A stretch of DNA of 64,000 nt from an uncultured Bacteroidales bacterium. Its GTDB lineage: Bacteria > Bacteroidota > Bacteroidia > Bacteroidales > Muribaculaceae. This document shows, in pieces, positions 15,306 to 22,174 of the stretch (positions within the stretch are counted from its first letter, which is position 1; each line of letters opens with the position of its first letter). Below the pieces are notes generated by a model. It was not told where the DNA came from. It saw nothing but the letters and a program-made list of their open reading frames with translations, and did no database searches. Both the position numbers and the translations under genes were made by a program. Location: assembly GCA_902779125.1 (NCBI GenBank), contig CACZAC010000023.1, positions 1 to 64,000 on the forward strand, given 5' to 3'.

Positions 15306-16061
15306 CTATTTCCTGGCGACTACTATGGGCTGGTAAAAGCCGGTATCTGCTGGTGGTATCCATGCGACCTCGCTGCAGCCATTGGCGAGTAATATGCTCG
15401 TGAGTTCGTCGCGGCGGGTGGCTCGGTAATCGCACTCAAACTTGCTTATCTGAAGCGTTTCCTCATCATCAATGATGTATTGAGTGAGGTGATATCTGTC
15501 ATCGTTCCAGACCCACGTCTGGAATGATACCCGTTGGCCCTTATCGGTCTTGTGGATATAAGGTGTAGAATATGACGGCTTCTTCTCTAACAGGCTGTCA
15601 TAATCGCGGATGCTGGCGACGAAGATACCGCCATCCTTGGTCCGTCCCAGGATGCTCTTTACTGCAGCTTCTAGGTCAGTTCTTGTAAGCATGTGCGGCA
15701 AAGCGTTATCCATGGCAATAACGATGTCGAACTGCTCGGGAAACGCTTCCGACAAATTGCGAAAATCAGCGCGTTCAAAGCGAATCTGGACACCGTTCTT
15801 CTTTGCTCTTTCTCTTGCTTCGGCCAGTTCACCTTCACTGATATCTGATGCACTAACGTGATAGCCCAGTGCTGCCAGCCCTATTGACTGCGTTCCAATC
15901 CCGCAGGCGCAGTCCAGAATGCAGGCCTCCATGCCGAAACCATTCTCCTTAAAGATTTCATCCAAAATCACAGCCTGTTCATGGGTTGTTGACTGCCAAT
16001 CAAGAAAGAGTTTTTCATACTGAGTGGCCATATCATCGTAGAAAGATTGCGTTATATCCAT
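15306..16061 (-). CDS. Class I SAM-dependent methyltransferase
   Basis: The 251-residue soluble protein has the SAM-binding motif I 'ILDCACGIGTQSIGLAALG' (~residues 46-64). The acidic loop 'SASDISEGELAEARERA' and motif 'FDIVIAMDNALPHM' follow. The last third is beta-rich. This is the common small-molecule methyltransferase layout; the substrate cannot be read from sequence. The start at 16061 (MDITQSFYDDMATQYEKLF) is preferred; the upstream ATG at 16103 adds residues atypical for the family. It has a -7 box at 16105-16112. Confidence 0.85.
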   Translation of the reverse strand: MDITQSFYDDMATQYEKLFLDWQSTTHEQAVILDEIFKENGFGMEACILDCACGIGTQSIGLAALGYHVSASDISEGELAEARERAKKNGVQIRFERADFRNLSEAFPEQFDIVIAMDNALPHMLTRTDLEAAVKSILGRTKDGGIFVASIRDYDSLLEKKPSYSTPYIHKTDKGQRVSFQTWVWNDDRYHLTQYIIDDEETLQISKFECDYRATRRDELTSILLANGCSEVAWIPPADTGFYQPIVVARK

Positions 16062-16104
16062 GTTGCCTTTCCCGTTTACTGGTTTATCGTTATATCTCAA
16101 CACA

Positions 16105-16112
16105 CAAAGGTA
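16105..16112 (-). promoter_or_regulatory. -7 box (TACCTTTG) for the methyltransferase
   Basis: An exact TAnnTTTG match, 44 bases upstream of the start at 16061. It sits directly against the alternative ATG at 16103, which it therefore disfavours. Confidence 0.5.
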
Positions 16113-16232
16113 GCGATTATGCCGATAATCACTACCCTTTTTCTTAATTAACCCTTTTTAATTCTCCACACAAACAACTAATATCAGACTGGTTGTCAGA
16201 CTGTTGTGAGTAGAATTAAATCTTACCCTTTG

Positions 16233-16715
16233 TTATTTCTGGGAGAGGGTGGCGAGCATTTCTACCAGTATGTCGATGGCTTCGTTGGCGCGGCTTATCG
16301 GGCTCTGGATTGACCCAGAGAAACCTTCCGGCTCCTTGGTAATCATCAGGAACCACACGACTACGGTTTGCGTACCGTCGTCCTCATCGGTTTCAATCGA
16401 CCGCACGAGCGCATAGTCATCTTTCACCAATTTCTGGTCCACCTTGTGGCCGTTGCTCGTTTTCATGTACTCCCAATTGTCTGCCGCCTCTTTCAGTTGA
16501 CTCTTTGTTGGGCCATAATCATTGTAAGTGACATCAAAACGGATTTCATCATCAGGCGAAGCCACGTTCATCCAGTCATCACCATAATAAGACACTTCCC
16601 AATCGGCAGGATAGCTAATCTTGAGTTTCTCGTTCTCGAAGGTTTTGAAGTCGGTAGCCGTCGAAACGAGGTTCGCCATCAAAGCCATCAGTAAAAACAA
16701 TAATATTTTCTTCAT
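16233..16715 (-). CDS. Small secreted protein, possibly PsbP-like fold
   Basis: The 160-residue protein has a signal peptide (MKKILLFLLMALMANLVSTA). A domain starting 'FENEKLKISYPADWEVSYYGDDWMNV' follows. The 'ISYPADWEV' opening and the later 'MKTSNGHKV' and 'GTQTVVVWFLM' strands resemble small exported PsbP/Mog1-like domains (tentative). No catalytic residues are evident. The start at 16715 is used because it gives the signal peptide and lies downstream of a -7 box at 16743-16750. Function unknown. Confidence 0.65.
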   Translation of the reverse strand: MKKILLFLLMALMANLVSTATDFKTFENEKLKISYPADWEVSYYGDDWMNVASPDDEIRFDVTYNDYGPTKSQLKEAADNWEYMKTSNGHKVDQKLVKDDYALVRSIETDEDDGTQTVVVWFLMITKEPEGFSGSIQSPISRANEAIDILVEMLATLSQK

Positions 16716-16742
16716 AATAAGCAATTTTTATTTGAGTTGTCA

Positions 16743-16750
16743 CAAAGATA
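16743..16750 (-). promoter_or_regulatory. -7 box (TATCTTTG)
   Basis: An exact TAnnTTTG match 28 bases upstream of the 16715 start codon. Confidence 0.5.
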
Positions 16751-16909
16751 GTCATATTTTGGCTAAACATTCGCATTTTCTTCATTTTTTTGACAGCCAA
16801 GGCGGTGTTTTATCTGGAGTACCATTGTTTATTGATTAAGTAGTCCAGCAGTATTTGCCTTGAAATGAGGTGGAATGCCTTAGCCAGACATAACGTCTGA
16901 GCATTCTTT

Positions 16910-17581
16910 TTATTTGTTGATAAACATCAAGACCTGCTGTGCAATTGACCTCATTCCTTTTACCGTGGGATGATTAAGTTTCTTGTCAATATCTTTTAGC
17001 TCGATATATGGAATGTCGTAATGGTTACAAATAACTTTGGTCGATTCCTTAAAATCTTTATCCAGCATGTCATTGATGAGAAAGAAGATTCTGACATTGG
17101 GATACCTCTCCTTTGCCTGCTGTAACAGGTAAGCTAATGAGGGACGATAGGTGTAGAAGTCGGCCTGAGCAAAATTATCATATTGATAATCGCCCAATTC
17201 AGCCCCCGCCCAGTCGTCATTGGTGGCTCCAAAGATGAAAATCACATCAGGGCTGCCCAAACGCGGCAATCGGGTGACAAACGACCTGTAGCTGTAATCT
17301 TCATTGTTGTAGCCGTGGTTGCTGATCGTGGCACCACTGTAGGAGTCGTTCTTCTCTATGAGGCAGCCAGCCTGATTGATGACCTGCCACCACCAGGTCT
17401 GAGTGACATTGTCCACATCGGTTCTTGAAGTGTCGACCGGGGTATAGTACCATGTCTCATTTCCCTCAGGTATATACCCCTGAAAAGTCGAGTAAGAGTC
17501 ACCCAAAACGGAAACGCGAAGCCGATTCTGCGCACTGGCAAGCAGCGGAATCATCAGCATGAGAAGCAATATTTTTTTCAT
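16910..17581 (-). CDS. Secreted SGNH/GDSL-family hydrolase
   Basis: The 223-residue exported protein (signal peptide MKKILLLMLMIPLLASA) carries the SGNH blocks. These are 'VSVLGDSYS' with nucleophile Ser29, a Gly/Asn oxyanion region 'SYSGATISNHGY', 'FIFGATNDDW' (block III) and 'LNHPTVKGM' with His204 near the C-terminus. Expected activity is an esterase or deacylase on a carbohydrate or lipid in the periplasm or outside. The specific substrate is unknown. It is monocistronic with a -7 box at 17615-17622. Confidence 0.85.
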   Translation of the reverse strand: MKKILLLMLMIPLLASAQNRLRVSVLGDSYSTFQGYIPEGNETWYYTPVDTSRTDVDNVTQTWWWQVINQAGCLIEKNDSYSGATISNHGYNNEDYSYRSFVTRLPRLGSPDVIFIFGATNDDWAGAELGDYQYDNFAQADFYTYRPSLAYLLQQAKERYPNVRIFFLINDMLDKDFKESTKVICNHYDIPYIELKDIDKKLNHPTVKGMRSIAQQVLMFINK

Positions 17582-17614
17582 AACTAATAAAGATTGATGT
17601 TATTAATAATAGTA

Positions 17615-17622
17615 CAAAGGTA
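17615..17622 (-). promoter_or_regulatory. -7 box (TACCTTTG) for the SGNH hydrolase
   Basis: An exact TAnnTTTG match 34 bases upstream of the start codon at 17581. Confidence 0.5.
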
Positions 17623-17786
17623 GTTATTATTCCCCAAAAACGCTGCAATTTCGCTTGGATTCTGGTGATTTATCAAAACGGGATGTCCCATTTCCAAGCT
17701 ATAGCCTCAGGGTGTCAGTAACAATGCGGTGCAAAGACAGCGTAAGATTGATAAAAATAAACTCCTGATAATCAATTGTCCAGATA

Positions 17787-17816
17787 TGTAAAGACGCAAA
17801 ATGTTGCGTCTCTACA
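17787..17816. repeat. Palindromic 'AGACGCAA..TTGCGTCT' element, copy 1
   Basis: A 13-bp inverted repeat (TGTAAAGACGCAA / TTGCGTCTCTACA, one mismatch, loop AATG). A related palindrome (GAGACGCAAGG..TTTTGCGTTTC) lies at 24626-24647. It looks like a REP-type dispersed palindrome. The rest of 17623-17939 holds nothing recognisable. Confidence 0.55.
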
Positions 17817-17939
17817 AGTCATCAGGTAGCTAACTCGCTGATTTCTAGAAAAATTTTCGTTGAACTCACGTTAAGATACAACTTTATAGACGAGCCTTTC
17901 TTGAGGACGGGTTGCAGCCAGTTGAAGGTGAGTATCATA

Positions 17940-17979
17940 AAAAATCGGTTGGTTTACTTTTGTCAAAGTAAACCAACCG
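17940..17979 (-). terminator. Terminator of FISUMP gene 2
   Basis: A 14-15-bp stem (CGGTTGGTTTACTTT / AAAGTAAACCAACCG) followed on the minus strand by ATTTTTTA, 24 bases beyond the stop codon at 18003. Confidence 0.88.
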
Positions 17980-18002
17980 TGTATAGGTTGAAAAACGCTA
18001 CT

Positions 18003-18698
18003 CTAATTCTGTGATGCCCGCACAGCACAGACAGGGATTCCGCAGGCGCGGTACCTGTGGTCGTTCCAGAACATGTTACTCGAATTGCAGCCCATATTGT
18101 AGGCAAAGTAGTTGTCGTCAGGGCAGAGCATGCGCGACCAATACAGGCACCAAGAGCCCTCTTCAAGGAGTGAGCTATGCGAGCGGAGGCCAGCGGCGGG
18201 CAAGAAGATTGTGTTACCATTCGGGCCAATGCCCAACTGACCATACACGCCATTCCTCTGTGTCCACTGCCAGGAGCATTTTTCCACCAACTCTTGAAAC
18301 TGTTCCAAGGACGGCATGCGTGCAACCGCACCCCAATTGGCCGTAGCGGCATCATCGGCGGACTCCAACTCGATTTTACCGTCGGTAAAGCCTTTATAGC
18401 CCTGAAGACTGTCGGTGCAATACTTCGTGTACCCCGAGGTGCCGACGTTTCCTTTAATCCACTTGTAGGTGATTGAAGTAAAATCTGTCTTGGGGGCGGT
18501 TTCACCCCAGGCGAAGTAGTCGCCGTATTCCTCAGGAGTGTTGGCGCCGACGTTACATGTCGCCCACAGTGTGCCGCTGGGCAGTCCCAAGTCAACATAC
18601 TCATGATTATCGGGAACCGCTGGCTCATTTTTATCGTCACCGCATGAAGCAAAGACGAAAGGCAATATAACAGCCATTAACAGAAATACCTTCTTCAT
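18003..18698 (-). CDS. FISUMP-domain lipoprotein (paralogue 2 of 4)
   Basis: The 231-residue lipoprotein (MKKVFLLMAVILPFVFASC, then 'GDDKNEPAVPDN') has the same domain as its neighbours. It starts 'EYVDLGLPSGTLWATCNVGA' and continues with 'DYFAWGETAPKTD', 'LESADDAATANWG', 'RMPSLEQFQELVEKCSWQWT' and 'GPNGNTIFLPAAG', ending 'CAVRASQN'. It is closest to paralogues 1 and 3. No catalytic motif is apparent; surface display is expected from the lipid anchor plus the acidic 'GDDKNEP' start, similar to Bacteroidetes lipoprotein export signals (inference). It is followed by a strong terminator, with no clear -7 box ahead of it. Confidence 0.82.
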   Translation of the reverse strand: MKKVFLLMAVILPFVFASCGDDKNEPAVPDNHEYVDLGLPSGTLWATCNVGANTPEEYGDYFAWGETAPKTDFTSITYKWIKGNVGTSGYTKYCTDSLQGYKGFTDGKIELESADDAATANWGAVARMPSLEQFQELVEKCSWQWTQRNGVYGQLGIGPNGNTIFLPAAGLRSHSSLLEEGSWCLYWSRMLCPDDNYFAYNMGCNSSNMFWNDHRYRACGIPVCAVRASQN

Positions 18699-18801
18699 AA
18701 TGACAACCTATTAATTGTTTGAGTCAGTGACATGAAGCATCAGCAATAAAACAAGTTATTAATCGCTCTATTGCGGATGCCTTGAGTTGTCGGCATCAAT
18801 T

Positions 18802-19548
18802 CTATTTGCGGGAGGTGCGCACGGCACGCACAGAGTTTCCCTCGAATCGGGAATCGTACCAGACATGATGGCGCCACGAATTGGATGACATGATATATGC
18901 ATATCCCTGGCTGACCTCTTCGAGATTGAGCTTGTTGGGGGAACAAAGCGTGCGAGACCAATAGTAGGCATGTTCGCCATCATTAAATAGATGGTCTACG
19001 CGTCCACCGGCAGCGGGAAAGAAGATGGATTTACCATTGGGACCGGTTACCAGTTGACCATTCACGCCTTTCCTCTTAGTCCACTGCCAGTCGCATTCCT
19101 CAACAAGCTCCTGAAACTGTTCCAACGTCGGCATGCGCCACTTGGAGCCCCAGTTCACGTATGCGGCATCGTCTTCAGGGTCAAGTTCCATTTTGCCATC
19201 TCCCTTGATTGTACCATTTTCTGTCCAATTCTCGATAAAGTACTTATACCATGTCTCTTCCACAACATGATAATAATGATCGCTAATGGTATCATACTCC
19301 CAATGTGCCCACTTGTAGAAAGGCCAGTCATAGTTCTCCTTAGGTGCGACCTCACCCCAGGAGAAATAGTCGCCATATTGCTCGGGACTATCGGCACCGA
19401 TGTTACATGTCGCCCACAGCGTTCCGCTGGGCAGACCCAGGTCAACGTACTCGTGTTTATCGGGAGTGTCTGGTTCATTTTTATCGTCACCGCATGAAAC
19501 GAAGACGAAAGGCAATACAACAGCCATTAATAACAGAATCTTCTTCAT
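18802..19548 (-). CDS. FISUMP-domain lipoprotein (paralogue 3 of 4)
   Basis: The 248-residue lipoprotein (MKKILLLMAVVLPFVFVSC + 'GDDKNEPDTPDK') opens with 'EYVDLGLPSGTLWATCNIGA'. A longer variable insert follows ('DWPFYKWAHWEYDTISDHYYHVVEETW'), then 'RMPTLEQFQELVEECDWQWT' and 'GPNGKSIFFPAAGG', ending 'NSVRAVRTSRK'. The conserved frame with a hypervariable middle is the pattern of a diversified paralogue set. Same strand as paralogue 2, 103 bases apart, with no terminator seen in the gap, so the pair may be co-transcribed. Confidence 0.82.
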   Translation of the reverse strand: MKKILLLMAVVLPFVFVSCGDDKNEPDTPDKHEYVDLGLPSGTLWATCNIGADSPEQYGDYFSWGEVAPKENYDWPFYKWAHWEYDTISDHYYHVVEETWYKYFIENWTENGTIKGDGKMELDPEDDAAYVNWGSKWRMPTLEQFQELVEECDWQWTKRKGVNGQLVTGPNGKSIFFPAAGGRVDHLFNDGEHAYYWSRTLCSPNKLNLEEVSQGYAYIMSSNSWRHHVWYDSRFEGNSVRAVRTSRK

Positions 19549-19888
19549 AATTGTCTGATTTTTTTAAATATGATACTAAATAATAGGCTTCTTAAGTAAT
19601 TAGTTAATCATGTTACACTATATATAACGCAACAGCAGTCCAAATAGTATATTCATGCCTTATTTTATTAAACCTGCTTATATCGTCAAGTGGTAAACAG
19701 GATCTAATTTCAGTCTGTTTTCGCCCAAAGGACAAGCCTATGGGTAACCCGTGGTAATGCTGGCTTCCTCGCTTCGCTTGAAAGCCAGCATCACCACGGG
19801 CGCTGATGCCCAAAAGGATGTCGCTGGAGGCGACCCCAATAAATTTTCATCAACCACGACAGGGATAGTCACCGATGGTGCTGGTGTT
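19549..19888. other. Intergenic region with a long stem-loop (19748-19800)
   Basis: This 340-base gap contains a 19-bp stem (CCCGTGGTAATGCTGGCTT paired with its complement ending at 19800, one mismatch) around a 15-base loop. On the minus strand it would lie in the leader of FISUMP gene 3 or the trailer of the 19889-20446 gene. Short open frames across it match nothing I recognise. No TAnnTTTG box was found. Confidence 0.5.
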
Positions 19889-20446
19889 TCATTCTTTAGG
19901 ATTACGAAGAAGCCAGTCAAATGCGTGCCTCAGTTCGTCGGCCTGATAGCCGACCATGTCTATCATGAACTCAGTGGGAGCAGGCCCGTCGAGGTGGTAG
20001 AGGCTTCCCTCATGGAAATAGAAGCGGCGGTCAAAGCGTTTGCCCTGTTCATCATAGTCCTGCGTCAAGGCAAACAGCAGCCGCTGGGAATAGGAGTCGA
20101 ACAGGTATTCCTCGTTGTACTTCTTTTTCCCGATATTATAACTGCGGGTGACGTAATAAAGGGGATAGTAGAAGAAATGTGGGTCACGGTCTTCGACGAA
20201 CGCATAGGTGCCTTCGACAGTGTTGAAGAAGAAGTGGAGCGTCTCGGTGGTTTTGCCTTGTCCACGCACGGTGTAATTGATTGTGGTCACCATCTCGTTG
20301 CCCATGCCTTTGTTCTTCTTGGTGGCCTCTTTGGCCTGTTGATAGGCATCATTGATTGATGCGATAACAGGGTCGGGCTGCTGGGCAGTGGCGGTAAGCG
20401 CCATGATTGTGCAGCCCATGAGCAATAATGTTCTTAAGAATTTCAT
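19889..20446 (-). CDS. Secreted protein of unknown function
   Basis: The 185-residue protein has a signal peptide (MKFLRTLLLMGCTIMALTATAQ). The mature part begins with a helical segment 'INDAYQQAKEATKKNKG'. Beta-rich blocks follow ('MVTTINYTVRGQGKTTETLHFFF', 'RDPHFFYYPLYYVTRSYNIG', 'EYLFDSYSQRLLFALTQDYDEQG'), which look like a small lipocalin- or barrel-like periplasmic protein (inference). The ending 'AFDWLLRNPKE' is helical. I cannot assign a family. It lies between FISUMP genes on the same strand. Confidence 0.7.
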   Translation of the reverse strand: MKFLRTLLLMGCTIMALTATAQQPDPVIASINDAYQQAKEATKKNKGMGNEMVTTINYTVRGQGKTTETLHFFFNTVEGTYAFVEDRDPHFFYYPLYYVTRSYNIGKKKYNEEYLFDSYSQRLLFALTQDYDEQGKRFDRRFYFHEGSLYHLDGPAPTEFMIDMVGYQADELRHAFDWLLRNPKE

Positions 20447-20519
20447 AACGGTTATATTTTATTAAACACAATTTCCAGCATTTCACTTTATTTCCCATTC
20501 AGGGGCAGCAGTGCTGATT

Positions 20520-21947
20520 CTACTGCACACGCACCGCACGGACAGGAAACCCATACATGCGGCTAATGATGCCCCAATCCACTAGCTCCGAAGTGAAGAA
20601 TAAGTGAAAAGCGTAGTAGTAGGGATAATTCGGGAAGATGGTGCGCGACCAATAGTAACATGAAGAGCCCACGTTCTTGAGCTGATTGTCATAGCGGTAG
20701 CCGGCGGCGGGTAAGAACATGGTGGCACCATTGGGACCGGTGACCAATTGGCCGTTCACGCCGTTCATTTCAGTCCACTGCCAAGTGCAGCAATCACAAA
20801 GTTCCTGAATCTGTTCCACCGATGGCATGCACCCGTCAGGATAATGTGCACAGGCAGCATCGTCAGATGGCTCCAACTCGGTCTTGTTGTCAACAAAGCC
20901 ATTATAGCCGCAAGAACTATTTGTACAATATTTCGTCAGCGTGTTATTGGTGCCGTTGCACCACTTGTAGGTCGTCCATGTATAGACCTCCTTGGGCGCA
21001 GTCTCGCCCCAGGCGAAGTAGTCACCGTACTGCTCGGAGCTGTTGGCGCCCAGGTTGCACGTTGCCCACAGGGTACCGCTAGGCAGACCCAGGTCAACAT
21101 ACTCATGCCCCGCTGCCGTGGCTGGGTTAAGGATGATGCTGATGACTGCATTCACGTCGGCGATGGTGACCTCATCATCACCATTGACGTCAGCCTTGCC
21201 ATTAGCACTGTGGCCCAGGATGACGCTGACCACGGCATTCACATCGGCAATGGTGACCTCGCCGTCACCGTTCACATCGCCCTTCAGACCACCGCCATTA
21301 CGAGAGATTCTAATCTCATCCGGAATGTGACCATTGCCGTCATAGATGAATGCACCATATTCGGTTTCGCCGATATAGGCACCAACGGGATAGGTAATGG
21401 AGCAATTCTTAAAGGTGATGCCCAAGCCGATGCGACCTACCCCACCCCTGATTGTTGCCTGCACATTGTCGAACGTAAGGCCAACGCCTACGCCTTCGGA
21501 ATTATTGCCGATGCCTTTGGCAGAATACAAGGTGATGTCCTGAATGGTCAATCGAGTGACAACGAGGAAGATGTCAATCCACGAACTGGAAGTGGTCAGG
21601 CTGCCATTGCCCTTGATAGTGACATTCTTGGTGTTATAACTATTCATTCCCAGAGCCACATGACCGGTGTTTGTCACTCGGCATTCACCCTGGACAACGA
21701 TTGTCAAGTCTTCAGTAACGCGAATAGTCGCAACGCCATCATAGGCATTGTCGCTGCTGTATTCAACAACGGCATTGTTCAGCGTGAGGGTGCGGCTGGC
21801 AGCGTTCCAGGTGACCGTGCCGCTCTTGATGAAAGAGGTGTTGAAATGGCCCTGCTCATCAGGCCATACGCCACACACCGACACTTGCGCGCCAGCGCAC
21901 ATTGCAACCATAAACAGTGCAAGTAACAATAAGTAATTCTTTTTCAT
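20520..21947 (-). CDS. Secreted multidomain protein: beta-helix + dockerin-like repeats + FISUMP domain (paralogue 4)
   Basis: The 475-residue exported protein has three parts. Residues ~25-230 are a repetitive beta-helix-like region ('TLTNGAV'-type strands, e.g. 'ITVVQGECRV', 'VTIKGNGSLTTSSS', 'LTIQDITLYSAKGI'). Residues ~230-280 carry two dockerin/EF-hand-like motifs, 'GDVNGDGEVTIADVNAVVSV' and 'ADVNGDDEVTIADVNAVISI'. The last ~190 residues are a FISUMP domain beginning 'EYVDLGLPSGTLWATCNLGA'. The Asp/Asn spacing of the dockerin-like motifs predicts calcium binding. Unlike paralogues 1-3 it has an ordinary signal peptide rather than a lipobox. A -7 box lies at 22044-22051. Confidence 0.82.
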   Translation of the reverse strand: MKKNYLLLLALFMVAMCAGAQVSVCGVWPDEQGHFNTSFIKSGTVTWNAASRTLTLNNAVVEYSSDNAYDGVATIRVTEDLTIVVQGECRVTNTGHVALGMNSYNTKNVTIKGNGSLTTSSSWIDIFLVVTRLTIQDITLYSAKGIGNNSEGVGVGLTFDNVQATIRGGVGRIGLGITFKNCSITYPVGAYIGETEYGAFIYDGNGHIPDEIRISRNGGGLKGDVNGDGEVTIADVNAVVSVILGHSANGKADVNGDDEVTIADVNAVISIILNPATAAGHEYVDLGLPSGTLWATCNLGANSSEQYGDYFAWGETAPKEVYTWTTYKWCNGTNNTLTKYCTNSSCGYNGFVDNKTELEPSDDAACAHYPDGCMPSVEQIQELCDCCTWQWTEMNGVNGQLVTGPNGATMFLPAAGYRYDNQLKNVGSSCYYWSRTIFPNYPYYYAFHLFFTSELVDWGIISRMYGFPVRAVRVQ

Positions 21948-22043
21948 AACCTAAATATATTTAATGGTTAATCATTCAGTGATAAATCTTCTGTTATTTC
22001 CTTTATTATATTCATCGTGAACAGGAAATGCTAATACAATCAG

Positions 22044-22051
22044 CAAAGATA
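22044..22051 (-). promoter_or_regulatory. -7 box (TATCTTTG)
   Basis: An exact TAnnTTTG match 97 bases upstream of the 21947 start codon, implying a leader of about 90 bases. Confidence 0.45.
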
Positions 22052-22128
22052 ATGTTTTTTCCGCAAAAACCAATGGCGCAGGTGCTGCAAAACTACAATT
22101 GACACGGTTTTAATCGGTCTAACGGCCA

Positions 22129-22166
22129 AGAAAAAACAAAATTGGCTAAGACATGTCTTAGCCAAT
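22129..22166 (-). terminator. Terminator of the double-AAA ATPase gene
   Basis: A perfect 26-base palindrome (13-bp arms, ATTGGCTAAGACA) at 22141-22166 is followed on the minus strand by TTTTGTTTTTTC. It starts 9 bases past the stop codon at 22175. Confidence 0.88.
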
Positions 22167-22174
22167 CGTACCTT

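Noticed and set aside
20748-21926. A 392-codon plus-strand open frame opposite FISUMP gene 4
   Set aside because: It is an antisense shadow; the minus strand carries three recognisable domains.
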